DNA of 64,000 bases from Gamsiella multidivaricata (Eukaryota > Mortierellomycota > Mortierellomycetes > Mortierellales > Mortierellaceae): positions 248,001 to 312,000 of the forward strand of contig NW_026251711.1 in the NCBI RefSeq assembly GCF_025024155.1. Reading direction: 5' to 3'. Numbering within the stretch: the first letter of the stretch is position 1; each line of letters opens with the position of its first letter. The position numbers and the translations under genes were made by a program. Shown in pieces: positions 34,374 through 48,113 of this stretch. The notes under the pieces were generated by a model. That model searched no databases and was not told the DNA's origin. It was given only the letters and a program-made list of their open reading frames with translations.

Positions 34374-35070
34374 GTTCTTGGGCAAAATGCCCTCCTTCAG
34401 ACCGGTCACTCCAGAATTCTAACCCAGTTTCCTCCCTTCACCACTTCATTCCGGCTTCCTCGACATTTAACTCTGTTTAGGGTCCAGTACAAGAGCCCGG
34501 AGCCGTATTACACGGAGACGAACTACGGTCTGTTCCAGAAGTGTTCTACTCTGACAGACGACTGCCGTCGGTTCCCGCTGAAGAAATGGGGCGACTGTGA
34601 TCATGACAAGGGTTCGGACCGATGGGTGAACCTGTGTCTGGAATGGCGCCTCGCTGCGGGGATGTCGGTCGTGGCCGCGATTGTGGGACTGTGGGTTCTA
34701 GCTGGACTGGGAACCGTGCTGTACACGGGTGAGAGATGGCGGGCCCATGGATGGAAGCATATCCTTGGACTCATTGGTATCTTTGGTACGTGATGCTGTG
34801 TTTCTTCAGTTCTTACTTTTTTTTTTTTTAAATGAACGATTTCTAATTATTATTATTTTTTATCCTATGGGACGATGGATAGCCGCACTGCAAGTGGTGA
34901 GCATGGCTATGGTCGCACATGTGATGCAGACGTCGGCGATGTTCATACACCACCGTTATGGCCTCTCGTTCATCTTCTCGAACGTATCCTGGGGTCTTGC
35001 GGCGGCACTTGCGATCGGCGTCATTTTGTTTGCCCGCTACGGCACACGCGGCTATATCGCGCTGGAGTAA
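34228..35070 (+). CDS. Claudin/Sur7-like four-transmembrane protein
   Basis: Three exons (34228-34316, 34481-34785, 34883-35070) give 193 residues. Four hydrophobic segments are visible: NAYIATMLIFTGTFALQLA at the start, AAGMSVVAAIVGLWVLAGLG, the ALQVVSMAMVAHVMQTSAM segment, and WGLAAALAIGVILFARYG. The first extracellular loop (SLFDPKWVQYKS...YGLFQKCSTLTDDCRRFP...CLEWRLAAG) has the Trp and paired Cys pattern of claudin/PMP22/Sur7-like proteins. Fungal members organise plasma-membrane domains. The family level is likely, the exact role unknown. Intron 1 holds a (CA)n tract (34337-34368). Confidence 0.75.
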
Positions 35071-35679
35071 GAGCGAAACATCCCCAATTTTGAAACAAAA
35101 CCAGCTAAAAAAAAAAAAAGTAGCGTGGGAATAGTTTCATAGTTGCTCGATCTATATGGAAATGTCCGGTTGTTGTACATAGTCAGACGTCAAGAAGTAA
35201 AAGACTTTTTTTGTGCTCTGGAAGCAAAAGGGGAACTGAAGCGACGCTGCGGACTAAATTGTGTGTTCGTGTTTGCATATGTAACAAGCAGCCTTCTGGC
35301 GCTTTGAAAATGTATGTGCAACGTGGGGATGGATCGATTTGTCGTTCGTTGGTCTTGCCTGAATGCTTAAAGGAGTACACAAGCGTGCATTGGAGAACTG
35401 AGAAGACTCATTTTGTATGGGACAATATGGCATTGGTCACAGGGTTGTGCTAGGGGGGGTAGGGACAAAGACAACACTGGAGGATGAATGAACCCTTTCT
35501 TCATCCTTTTGTTCATTCCATCTCATCAACTTGTCCAACTCTTTTCGGTCGACTTGCCTCTTTATTTTCGCTGACTGTTTGCTCGCAGACCACGTCGCGT
35601 CAAGAGCATAAAGAATCTCAAAGCACAGCACCGCCGGCCAAAAACAAAGACAGAAGAGAGCAAAAAAAAGCAAGCGACA
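35071..35679. other. Intergenic between two surface-protein genes
   Basis: No gene recognised; a 13-nt A run at 35107-35119 lies close behind the tetraspan stop codon. Confidence 0.4.
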
Positions 35680-36863
35680 ATGTATACAGCCCCACCTGGG
35701 CCATGGCGGCAAGCACTGGCCCTGATCGGTGGGTTCTTTCTCCTGCTCATCTTTGCGCCATCGGGAACTTCTTCCTCCGCACGTCAACGGACAAAGAGGG
35801 TGCAGTTTAATTCGACAGAGATCACGAGAAACAACGGGGGCGAATGTGTTCATGACGATAAGCGCCGAACATGGAGTGTAGCGGCAACGACTGCAGGAGC
35901 TGAGAAGGCATTCAACTCGAGGACATCGGCGGAAGTTGATCCCTCAAAATGGTAAGAGACGATGTGTTACATTTAGTGACAAAGAGTCACGCTCAATCTA
36001 TGCTGTTCATTAACCTGCTAGATGTGTAGGAAGAAATTGGCTGCACCGCACAGCATCTTGACGAACGAGCCAATCGGAGAGAGAGGAGATTCGCCAGAAA
36101 CGCAGCAGCAGGATGACACGTACACGGATGAAGACGCGACAGGTTCTGATTATGATCGGTGGTATGTTCTGGAAGGCGTGTTGAAGCAGGGTGCTGATTT
36201 CGAGTTCAGGATCACCTTCCCGATCGAGGTATCGTGCTCATGTCAATCATTTGAAATGAATATCAACGGTATCCAATCGATCGGTCAGGAACTGAACTGG
36301 ATATATTGAGACTAATGTTCGATAAATCTGCCTTGGGGTCCTTTTCACGATGGTAGACACCGGTGGATGTGAATCTGAACGCGTCGGTGTGGACGCTTCA
36401 GGCAGCACAGATGCAAATGCCGAAGGATGTTCGACTCACCGATCATTATCCAGGGGTAAAGAAAGGAAAATGCTAATGGTTTGCCTACTTCATTCATTCG
36501 ATACGTGAACTTTCCTCCTAATCGACTTATTTCCGTCTTTCTAAAAAGGACGCAGTATTGTTCGGTCGAGTGCGCCTCTCAGGAAGGGCATCAAACCGAC
36601 GAGCGCTTGCAGATGTTGGCACCTCAGCATCGTGTTCGACATCACGAGAGGTATTATCAGAGAGACTAGTTACAGCAGCAACATCAAGAAAAAGGGTTCT
36701 TCAGGAGAGAGGCATGTCGTTGGGGGTGGTGGAATATAACGTGGCTCTGGAACGGGTGTATTTCAACAAGGTCGTTACACATACGGGAGTGAGGCGAGGG
36801 ATGGCTGTTTGTCCGGGTGTTCTTGTCGCAGTAGTCTTGGCTGGGTACTTGTGTGCCTCATAG
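35680..36863 (+). CDS. Secreted protein with hydrophobic C-terminus (probable GPI protein)
   Basis: Exons 35680-35951, 36030-36228, 36357-36455 and 36549-36863 join in frame to 294 residues. The N-terminus has a signal peptide or anchor (RQALALIGGFFLLLIFAPSG). The centre is acidic and hydrophilic, followed by YVLEGVLKQGADFEFRITFPIE and VNLNASVWTLQAAQMQM. The C-terminus ends in a hydrophobic stretch (GVLVAVVLAGYLCAS) typical of GPI signals. For exon 2 the acceptor at 36028-36029 was chosen because the one at 36020-36021 would create an immediate stop. No family is recognised. It follows the tetraspan gene on the same strand. Confidence 0.7.
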
Positions 36864-37826
<963 letters not shown>

Positions 37827-38002
37827 TGTCTTCATTCATTCCATCAACCAATCCAATCCCTCTTCACCCCATCAACCAATCCTCCTCTCCCACAACATCC
37901 CTTCCTCCTCGCACATATCCTCACTTGGATTCCAATCCCAATCCTGTCCTTTTCATACACCCACACGCATCCATCCATCGTATTCTAGTCTGTCCATCAA
38001 CA

Positions 38003-39913
38003 ATGTCCCGGGCTCACTCGTACGCTCAGGTGAGGTTTCTATTTTCCCCTCCTCATATCCCCTCATATCCCCTACTCCTCCTCATTGCTGTTGCCTTTTT
38101 CTCTTTTGGCCTACACCAGTGGTGGTGGTAGTAGTCTAGCGGCGCTCTAAGGCGTCAATCACTCCATAGCTGCATATCTTCCTTTGCATTGCCACCGGTC
38201 TGTCTTGAATGGAGAGCCCCTTTATTGACTTCTCTGTCTCTCTGCCTTTCTCCTCCATCCTCCACTACTTAGGTTCCCATCTCAGAGGCACCAGAAACTG
38301 AGGAGACCTTAACCAACGACAGCGCCTTGGCATTCGCCCGCAGTCAAAAGAAAAAGAGCACTGCCTCAACTCATAACAACAACGACAACAACAACAACAA
38401 CAGCAGCAGCAGCAGGACAGACGGAGCAGCGAAGGGAAAGCGAAATGACCATCGTGGATACTCGGCCCTGAACGACGATAATGATGATGATGAAGATGAC
38501 TTTGAGGACGCAGCCGAGGACAGCGTCATGCTTCGACCCATGACCTCTAGTTCCTCTGCACCTCGGCGCCCTGTATACCCCTCGAACGATGGCGACGACG
38601 ATAATGAAATTACAGAGGCACCACTAGCAGAAGGATCATCGTCGTCGTCTTCTGAAATCAACCCTTCGGCATCCAGTTCTTCCGCAGCAGCAACAGCAAC
38701 AGCCAGGAGAAACAGCGGAGTTCGTACGACGAATCGTTCGTTCTTGGCAAGACTGACTGGTAGACAGCGACCAGAGCGGGATGCTCGGCGGATGATCCAG
38801 TCGACCATGGATGGAGTCTTCTCGAACCTGTCGGCTAAACCGCGGGTGGAAAAGCCGTACGAAGAGGAATTGCCACCTGTAAGTTACAATGATTGCGTGG
38901 ACAGGAAACGTGTATATTTCTCGATCATTTATTTCTTCTTGGATTTCTATGGAAGTATTTGTTCCATATACGTGTTCATTGAACTCTTGACTGAAACTTA
39001 CTTTTTTTTTCCCTCATTCTTGTGCTAACAAATGTAGTCGTACAAGTCTGCAGCGCAGGATGTGTCGCCAGCATACTACGAGTCGACGGTTCTCTCACCT
39101 GGATTCATTGACGATGATGATATGTTGCTGATCGAGGGCTTGCCAGTTGGAGGCCTCTTTGGATTCATGTGGAATATGATCAGTAAGTTCTATGCACCCT
39201 CCCTCTTTTCGTTTGGGATTCGTTTTTATGCGCTCCTTTTCAATGCGGAGCAAATTCTAACCAGCGCCTCTATTGCTTTCCTGGCACTCCATATAGTTTC
39301 GATGAGCTTCCAGTTTGTGGGATTCTGCTTGACGTACCTTCTGCATACTTCGCATGCCACGAAGCAAGGTTCCAAGACCGGACTGGGCATCACATTTGTG
39401 ACCATGGGCTTCAACATCATGAATGGCAAATTCAGTGAGGGCGATATCGACGGCGATCCCATGGAGGATTCGGATACAGGATACATGGGCGACACTGGGC
39501 CATCTACTTCGCTGACGTCCCTTCGATCAATGACAGAGTATATCTGGCTGTCGTATTTCTTGGTGATGTTGGGCATTGTGATCATTGCTCAATCGCTGGT
39601 ATCGTTCGCCAAGGCCAAGAGAACAGAGATGATCATGCTTGCGACGAACTCTGCAGCCCTGGAGGCCGCAGTCCCGGCTAATGCAGCAGCAGGACAGTCA
39701 GTGCCGTCGTTCGTGTCGACTTGGGCAGCATTGGCTGGAGTAGCGACGGCCTCATTGACATCGACATCGACGCTGCCGACGAGTGCAGCTGCAGCAGGAA
39801 CAATGGCGGCATCGGAGTCTGCTCCTACGGGAGCTACGACATCACAGTCAGCAGGAGCACAGGCATCGGGTACAGGTTCAGAATCAAGGAGCGTAATTAT
39901 CCCGATAGCGTAA
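38003..39913 (+). CDS. Bsd2/Ndfip-type Nedd4-adaptor membrane protein
   Basis: Exons 38003-38029, 38273-38878, 39038-39182 and 39297-39913 give 464 residues. The N-terminal 200 residues are disordered and rich in Asn, Ser and Asp. A PPSY motif spans the exon 2/3 junction (about 210-213), the kind of PY motif that binds WW domains of Rsp5/Nedd4 ubiquitin ligases. Then comes the conserved core: MLLIEGLPVGGLFGFMWNMI, SMSFQFVGFCLTYLLHTSHA and a third membrane segment (YIWLSYFLVMLGIVIIAQSL). In yeast, Bsd2 sits in Golgi/endosomes and targets metal transporters such as Smf1 for degradation. An NRAMP gene lies 10 kb away in this window, though linkage need not mean function. The C-terminus is Ala/Ser/Thr-rich. 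Confidence 0.9.
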
Positions 39914-40484
39914 ACAGACAGTTCAATCACTGCGATACCCACAAAGGCGACCTGTCAAGATCCCAATTAGACATTCAGCCTTGAACCTTTACCGATGCAC
40001 TGCACTGCGCTGCTGCTTGAATAAAATCAGATGAGCTTTTTTACGAAAACGTTTGGCTGCTTTTTTAAATTAAACATCCTGGGGACTCATGTATGAAGAA
40101 AAAAGGCAGCCGGACAGGGCCTACATCAGTATCAGAGCTCAACAGCCGCTGCTCAGGGGGACGACGTTTACTACTACATCTATGATAAAGAGGATAAATT
40201 GAACCAAACGTCGAGCTTTAAGCAGATATTGAGGATCGATCAACCAGTCAGTGTAGTAAGTCGCATGTCCGTAGAGGCATATGTCGCACACTTAGAGAGG
40301 GTCATGTTGCAAAATATATAATGTAGCATCGGTTACAGGAGATAAGAACGATGCAAGAAGTTATACTTCACGAGTTGCCTGTGCGCGCTAAATAGTGAGC
40401 TGGAGCTCCAGTACTGTTACAATATAGCACACTTGCAGAGATCTATGCAAGAAATACTTCTGAACATCGAAGGAACACAGGCTA
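39914..40484. other. Intergenic, no gene recognised
   Basis: Contains the likely 3' end of the Bsd2-like gene (AATAAAA near 40020) and nothing else recognised up to the rRNA fragment. Confidence 0.4.
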
Positions 40485-40778
40485 GAGCAGCCAAGTTTTC
40501 ATGGCGACATTGCTTCTTGATCCTTCAATGTCGGCACTCCCTATCATACTGAAGCAGAATTCAGTAAGCGTTGGATTGTGCACCCACTTATAGGGAGCGT
40601 GAGTTGTGTTTAGACCGTCGTGGGACAGGTTATGTTTGCTCCACTGATGACAATAGTAATCGAACTTAGTACGAGAGGAATCATTCATTCGGATAATTGG
40701 TATTTGAGTGTGCCTGAGCAGGCAATGGCCCGAAGCTGCCATCCATTGGATTATGGCTGAACGCCTCAAAGTCAGAAT
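40485..40778 (+). pseudogene. Degenerate 28S rRNA 3'-end fragment, copy 1
   Basis: About 290 bp follow the eukaryotic large-subunit rRNA 3' region with scattered changes: GCGACATTGCTTCTTGATCC, gaagcagaattcagtaagcg, ttggattgtgcacccac, gggtttagaccgtcg-like and tagtacgagaggaa, then TTGGATTATGGCTGAACGCC and AAGTCAGAA. It stops about 300 nt short of the mature 28S end. Multiple substitutions and the lack of other rDNA show it is not a functional rRNA gene. Sense strand is plus, the same as copy 2. Confidence 0.88.
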
Positions 40779-41870
40779 GATGCTGAAGCGGCGCGAAAGG
40801 ATGAGCAAAGAACATTGCGGTGGCTAATTGCACACTTCTCAGTGTTGTTCTCCTTCTTTCCTTTGCATCCGAGGGGGAAGCGGATGCTGCACTCTTTCTC
40901 CTTCTTTTCCCACTTTCCCACTTTCCCTTCTTCCCAGATCTCCCCTCCCTCAATCCATCAGGAGCTGTCTCTTATCTTTCTCATATTTCTCGCTCTTCTG
41001 TCTGTCTCTTGCACGTCTCTGCTTTCTCGCTCTTCTGTCTGTCTCTCGTACGTCTCTGCTCGATCTCAATAAGCACAGTCCAGCGGCGACTCATTGGTAA
41101 CAAAAACACAGTTTATCTGCCAAATCCCCATCCCCGAATGTGCCTGTACAACCACAGTCGAGTCAAGAGTGTTAATGCTAGAATGGCCGAGATCAGGAGA
41201 ACAGCCATTCATGTGCAATAGATATTAATCCCTTCTTTCATACTCACAGGGACCTCTGCTAGAAGTGACGAGAAAAGCGGATATCACTCCACTCGACTGC
41301 CTTGTTCGTGTACAGATCGTCTTAAACAAAGAATTGGAGTAGAGAACATTGCACAGGGACGGATCATATCCTCAGCTAGCGAAAGAACTCGAGAAACAGA
41401 TTCCTGTTGAGGCGAGACACTGTTTCTTGTCAGTCGATAGCAGCCTATAGACATGTTATAAGGTTATTAACCCTGCATGCTTCACGATGGGCATTTGGTA
41501 TCGCTGCTAGGAGGCACGAAGAGGACATATCTTCAGAATTACCTCTGCATCCAATCAAAGGAAACAGGAGTCGAATAGACACTTCCGAGGTGAGGCACCA
41601 TCACTTGGCAGAGCAGCCATATATGATATAGTTCATGCAGCTGCTATGGATATTAATGTCTTTATTTTATGATAGCTCATTCTGCTGCCACTACGTCTGT
41701 AGTATACCAGCCCACGGCGACTTGTTGGTCCCCATTGCGTTACTGAAGTCTTTGTCAAGTATAGGTACGTATACTGGCTACTCGCACAGGTATATCAATC
41801 GACCACAAGGTCACTAATACCGCCGCCATCTGCTCTATGATAGCAGGAGAAATCCCTTCAGAGAAGCAAC
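40779..41870. other. Intergenic, upstream of the NLR-like gene
   Basis: Pyrimidine-rich around 40850-41070, otherwise no gene recognised. The promoter of the NLR-like gene should lie in its right part; no clear TATA box stands out. Confidence 0.4.
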
Positions 41871-44800
41871 ATGTTTTGCAGAACTTTTTCGTCACCGCGA
41901 AAGGCTCTCTCGCCACAAAAGGAGCTGGAACTCGCCAACTTTCAGATGGAGAATGCGCGCAAAATCAAGGATCGAGAAATTGCTTTAGTGTTGTGCGACG
42001 ACGCAGAGGCTGCGTTATCCCGGATGAAAAGAGCAACGAAAAAGACTCTTACAACTCTCCTGTCCGCCGAGGATCAAACCCTGCGCGATGGATTCGCCGA
42101 CGCCTGTCTCGAGCACGCCAGCGTATTGGAGAGCTATGGATATAGTGAAATGGCACAGGTCAGCCACAAGAGGGCAGAAAAGTGGGGGTAAGTGACAGGT
42201 ACCTGCTCTCTATTTGTTCGCATTAACCGGCTATACCGTACGTCGCACCTAACACATCTCTCATTTTGTTGGCTGTCTTCTGACTACTACAGCCACGTGC
42301 GTCCTACAAAACATCCAGATTCTACAGTTTCATCTGTCACCGACAAGGCCCGCCGCGACATGGCACGAATCTCTAAGGATATTTTTCCCGATGATATGCG
42401 TCTGCCCACCGTCAAGTGCACGTTACCAGACGCAGATGAGCGACTCAGCGATACATCCCAGCTCGCCTACTGCCTTGACCTTCTGCAAGTGACGCCGTCA
42501 CCTGAAGAGGTCTTTGAACCAGCCGCAGGAAATTGGGTGAAGTCCACAGAGAATAATACAGAGGAGAAGGAGAGACTCAGGACACTGGCGACAGATGTGA
42601 TCCGAGCATTCACTCGCGATGAGTTCAAGGATGCCAAAGCCGTTGCAGAAGTCGTATGCCTGGGCCCGGTTCTCGAGACGGATGATTTTCAGCATTTGCT
42701 CAAGCTCTTTGTCAATGGCATCGAACAGCCCAGTTTGCTGGATGTCCATTCTCTCAAGGGACTGGCGCAACTGATGCAAGGGGCTTCCCCAGGTTACGTC
42801 GACGCTGATGACCTAGTCAAGATCTTACATATCCTCAACACTCGCCTACAAGACACTCATAATCAGTCTCCGGCACATATCTACCAGCTGACACTTGCGG
42901 TGTCCAATGTCCTGGATGCCATGGCCGATACCAAGGTCTCAGGCTTAAAGCGTGAAGAGCTGCACGAACCACTCTCTGCCTATTTGAAAGAACTGCAAGC
43001 CAGCAGCGACCCTTACTTGGTGTACCAGGCTGCTTACGCCTTCCAAGCGCTGCAGTGCGTCCCAGACAACGAATCACCTTGGCAAGCAACGATGCGGCGT
43101 ACTGGAGTTGTTTTGAAGGGCGTCTCGGGGCTAGTTAGCGCCGTAAAAGGTCTAGATGTTAACGGCTTCATCACAGGACTCGGGCATCTTCAGGAGGGAC
43201 TAGGAGAGGTGATCAAAATAGCGAAAATCAGTTACGAAGGCGTGAGTGCACTGGTCGAGAGTGGACAAGGACTGTTGGAATCTCTCAAGGTCGGTCTTAG
43301 CTTCGACAAGAAACGCACCTGGTATACAGCACTGCGCGGGACAGACATACTGCTTCGGGACGGTCATCTCGCCAAGTTCAAGACCCTGGTCTGTGAAGCA
43401 TCTTGCCGGCGTGATCTAGCCTTTCAACTAGGAGTATGCCAGCGCTTGAGGGACCTTGCCGCCAATCCACTATGGGACATCGAGTCTCGCCAAGGTGCTG
43501 TTGCGTTCCTGGGCGAGATGTACCGAAACGATGCGGTGTGGGGACAGCAAGTCCTCGCCAAGCAATGGATCCTTCACATTCTTATGCAGTTGGCTTCGAC
43601 ATTTGGCTCAGCTATGCCAGGTATGTACTGTAATGAAGAAGATGCACAAGAGACCATTGTCTTATTGCAAAGGATGGAGTTCACTACCAGCGAGTACTAA
43701 TGGCATTTGCCACGGTCTATTTTGACCTGTGCAACACATATATGGTGTAGGTGTCGAACCCCTGCTGCAAGAGCTGGAATCGAATGGCGATCAGACAAAA
43801 AGGACTTTTTATCAAAAGTGCAGAAAAGAAGACCGGAGCTTACATCCCCTCAAGGTCGCTTCGTCAATCGCCTCGTCTCCATCATTGCTTGATCTTGTCC
43901 AGAGCAAGCCCGATGTTGAAGCCGACCTGAGACGACTGAAAAAGCAGCGACCGAAGAAACGAGACGACGCAGTCTATATCCCCCCTCAAGCCAAGGCTAA
44001 CCTGCAAGCGTCGGATGACAACCTGTTTGACCTAACAGAGTACGTTGAAAGCTTCCTGAGCAGCAAGCAGTACAAAGTAATGCTCCTGCTGGGCGACTCG
44101 GGCGTGGGCAAGTCGACTTTCAACCGGGCAGTGGAGTGCGACTTGTGGAGTCGGTACAAAAAAAAAGAGGGCCGAATTCCACTCCATATCAACTTGCCTG
44201 CAGTCGACAAGCCGGAACAGGACCTGATCGCCAAACAACTGCGCAGGAATGATTTTACAGAGCCCCAGATCCGAGAGCTGAAAGATCATCGCGAGTTCAT
44301 CCTGATCTGCGATGGGTACGACGAGAGCCAGCAGATGCACAATCTGTATACAAGCAACCAGCTGAACCAGCCAGGACAATGGCGCGCGCAGATGGTGATC
44401 AGCTGCCGTAGCGGGTACCTTCCCCACGACTACAGGGATCGCTTTCAACCCATGGACCCAAATCACAGCGCTCGGTTGGACCTCTTTCAGGAAGCAGTCA
44501 TCGCCCCGTTTTCTGCAGCTCAGATCGAAGACTATGTCAAGCGATATGTATTGGCGAGAAGGCCACTCTGGCGGTCGAAGGACTACTTGGAGGCTCTTAG
44601 CAAGATGCCCGATTTACTGGGCCTGGTCAAGAATCCGTTTCTTCTGACGCTGTCCCTGGAGGTGCTGCCACGTATGATGGATCCAGGACAACACGTCTCG
44701 GCTGCCCGAATCACTAGAGTTGCATTATACGACCAGTTCGTGGAGCAGTGGCTGGAGCGCGGCAAAAAAAGGCTTGGTGAAAAGAAAGACTTGAGTCGTA

Positions 44801-47800
44801 AGGCGAGGGAAGCTTTCGAGAGGCTGACGGATGATGGCTTTACTCAAAACGGTTTTACGTTTCTGAAGGACTTGGCTGGGGCGATCTTTCAACATCAGGC
44901 AGGAAATCCTGTGGTGGAGTATTCCCCCAAACGAGACCAAGGGACGTGGAAGGAATCTTTTTTCAACCGCAATTACGAGAATCAGCTCTTGCTGGAAGCT
45001 AGTCCCCTGACGCGCAGCGGCAATCAGTACCGGTTTATCCATAAATCACTGCTGGAATACTGCTTGGCCCGAGCGGTGTTTGAGCCGCGAAGCAGAGAGA
45101 GCGCGAGTCGCCCAGCCTTACCTCAAGCCCTGCCGCGTCGAGGGAGCGTCCATTCTATCATGAGCTATGAAAGCCAGGATGCTGTAGAGGAACCCGTGGG
45201 AGCCATTGAACAGACCGTGCTCGATTCGCCCTTGGCACGGAAACGCTTTGTGGGCGAGCCGTCGATTCTGCAATTTCTAGCAGAGCGTGTCCAACAGGAA
45301 CCCCTCTTCAAGCAGCAGCTGCTCGCAACGATCGAATGTTCCAAAATCGATAAAGAGGCACGCAAGGCGGCGGCCAATGCGATCACGATATTGGTCAGAG
45401 CTGGGATGCTGTTTAACAGTGCAGATCTGAAAGGCATCCGGATTCCAGGAGCGGACCTGAGTGGCGGCCAATTCGATTCTGCTCAGCTGCAAGGGGCAGA
45501 CTTGAGAAAAGTCAACCTTCGCAATATTTGGCTGCGTCAGGCCAATTTGAGCAACGCAGAGATGGCGGGTGTGCAGTTTGGGGAATGGCCGTACCTCTTA
45601 GAAAAAAGCTATGTGTTTTCCTGTGCGTATTCGTCAGATGGGAAGTTCTGCGCAGTGGGTCTCAAGGACGGCACGATCAGCGTGTATGACACTTCGACTT
45701 GGGCAAAAGCCCACACCTTGCGCGGCCATACCGGGTCAGTTACGAGCGTGGTGTATTCGCCCAGTGGCCAGCAGATCGCCTCGGGCAGTGAAGACAACAC
45801 GGTGCGACTGTGGGATGCGCAAACCGGTGCACCCAGTCTCATCTTAAGCGGCCATACCGACTCTGTTACGAGCGTGGTGTATTCACCCAGCGGCCAGCAG
45901 ATCGCCTCGGGCAGTGAAGACAACATGGTGCGGCTGTGGGATGCGCAAACCGGTGCACCCGGTCCCATCTTAACCGGCCATACCGACTCTGTTGGGAGCG
46001 TGGTGTATTCGCCCAGCGGCCAGCAGATCGCCTCGGGAAGTCGGGACAAGAAGGTGCGACTGTGGGATGCGCACACCGGTGCACCCGGTCCCATCTTAAC
46101 CGGCCATACCGACTCTGTTAGGAGCGTGGTGTATTCGCCCAGCGGCCAGCAGATCGCTTCGGGAAGTCGGGACAAGAAGGTGTGACTGTGGGATGCGCAC
46201 ACCGGTGCACCCGGTCCCGTCTTAACCGGCCATACCGACTCTGTTAGGAGCGTGGTGTATTCGCCCAGCGGCCAGCAGATCGCCTCGGGCAGTCAGGACA
46301 ACACGGTGCGGCTGTGGGATGCGAAAACCGGTGCACCCGCCTCCATCTTAAGCGGCCATAGCTTCTCTGTTTATTGTGTGGCGTATTCGCCCAGCGGCCA
46401 GCAGATCGCCTCGGGCAGTCAGGACAACACGGTGCGACTGTGGGACACGCAAACTGGTGCACCTGGTCCCATCTTAAGCGGCCATACCGATTATGTTGAG
46501 AGCGTGGTGTATTCACCCAGCGGCCAGCAGATCGCTTCGGGAAGTCGGGACAAGACGGTGCGGCTGTGGGATGCGCACACCGGTGCACCCGGTCTCATCT
46601 TAAGAGGCCATCCCTCCTGGGTTAGGAGCGTGGTGTATTCGCCCAGCGGCCAGCAGATCGCTTCGGGAAGTCGGGACAAGAAGGTGCGACTGTGGGATGC
46701 GCACACCGGTGCACCCGGTCCCGTCTTAAGAAACCGTGCCGGCTGGGTTACGGACATGGGCGTGGTGGTGTATTCGTCTAGCGACCAGCAGACCGCCTCG
46801 GGCAGTTGGGACTACACGATGCGAACGTGGGACACGCACACTGGTGCAATTGGTCGCATCGTAAACGGCTATACCGACAATGTTAGGAGCGTGGTGTATT
46901 CGCCCAGCGGCCAGCAGATCGCCTCGGGCAGTCAGGACAACACGGTGCGACTGTGGGACGCGCAAACCGGTGCACCCGGTTTCATCTTAAGCGGCCATAC
47001 CGACTCTGTTAGGAGCGTGGTGTATTCGCCCAGCGGCCAGCAGATCGCCTCAGGCAGTCAGGACAACACGGTGCGACTGTGGGACACGCAAACTGGTACA
47101 CCTGGTCCCATCTTAAGCGGCCATACCTCCTCTGTTTATTGTGTGGCGTATTCGCCCAGCGGCCAGCAGATCGCCTCGGGCAGTCAGGACAACATGGTGC
47201 GACTGTGGGACACGCAAACTGGTGCACCTGGTCCCATCTTAAGCGGCCATACCGATTATGTTGAGAGCATGGTGTATTCACCCAGCGGCCAGCAGATCGC
47301 CACAGGCACTTATGACAAGACGGTGTGGCTGTGGGATGTGGATTCGGGTCAATGTTTGGCAGTTGTTAATGATTTCCATGGATCAGTCACAAGTATCGCC
47401 TGGAACGCTAATCCAAACGGCACCTATTTCGCAACCGGCTGTTCCGATAATTCCGTTCGCATGTGGCAGGTCATAGGAGAGGAGGATCGCTATCAGGTGT
47501 GCCTGCATTGGAGTTCGATGCATGACAGATTTACCGTGTCAGATACCTCTATCCAGAACGTACAAGGCTTAAGCAGGATGAACATGCGTCTATTAGAGCA
47601 ACGCGGCGCTGTGGGCAAGCCGATTCCGCCTTTGAGCTTCCGCGAGGCAAGCAAAAGGCTAATTAGTATGGGGTCCGCGGCGCGTAAACTCAAGGTGTCA
47701 TCAAACCACAGTATGATCGATGCCGTCGCCACGACCGATTCTCTCGCTGTACAGTCAGCAAAACCGGTCGACTCAGCGAATGTTTTTCCGCTTGCTGGAA

Positions 47801-47829
47801 ACATGGAGGTCGAACAATTAGGATATTAG
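41871..47829 (+). CDS. NLR-like STAND protein: ARM-like, NACHT, pentapeptide repeats, WD40 (one in-frame stop)
   Basis: Exons 41871-42187, 42293-43620 and 43751-47829 give 1,907 codons. Order: short helical head (KALSPQKELELANFQMENAR), an ARM-like helical domain (about residues 120-540), a NACHT NTPase with Walker A GDSGVGKS (44092-44115), Walker B ILICDGYDE and ISCRSGYLP, a winged-helix-like region, pentapeptide repeats (ADLKGIRIPGADLSGGQF..., about 45418-45580), then 15 WD40 blades, 13 nearly identical. Fungal NACHT-WD40 proteins such as HET-E act in self/non-self recognition and cell-death control; a similar sensor role is inferred here. A TGA at 46183-46185 falls in blade 4, where all sister repeats have CGA (Arg). 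It would truncate the protein unless read through or an assembly error. The frame is intact on both sides. 28S rRNA fragments flank the gene. Confidence 0.85.
45720..47345 (+). repeat. Array of near-identical 126-bp WD40 units
   Basis: Thirteen consecutive 42-codon units built on VVYSPSGQQIASGS.D..VRLWD..TGAP differ mainly at a few positions: after Ser-Val (Thr, Gly, Arg, Glu or Tyr-Cys), before Asp (Glu, Arg, Gln), the two residues after Asp, and before TGAP. One unit (about 46740-46865) is more diverged. High DNA identity between units implies frequent unequal exchange or conversion. Confidence 0.95.
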
Positions 47830-48113
47830 CAACGGTGCCTTGACTTTTTATTCATCGCCAATTTTTTAGGGCATGGATTGCGCTTTCTGAAGACAATATA
47901 CAGAGCAGTCTTTGTCCATGGCGCGTTCACAAATTAAAAGCGGCACAAACTAAAGCACTCAATGGGTTCGAAAAACCAAAAGAGCGGGAGCGAAAGCGAT
48001 GAACAATGAAGAGATCAAGCTAGGGTCAAGGAGTATTGTGGACCCGTGAATGTTGACCATGGCAGCCTGCTTTCTTAAGTAATACGCCCAAGAAAAACAT
48101 AACTCTCCTGATT

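Noticed and set aside
43621..43750. Separate gene starting at 43729
   Set aside because: GTATGT at 43621 and TAG at 43748-43750 define an intron that joins both halves in frame, giving one NLR-like gene.
45609..47281. Alternate-frame and antisense repeats over the WD40 array (Arg/Pro/His-rich)
   Set aside because: Shadows of the WD40 units in other frames.
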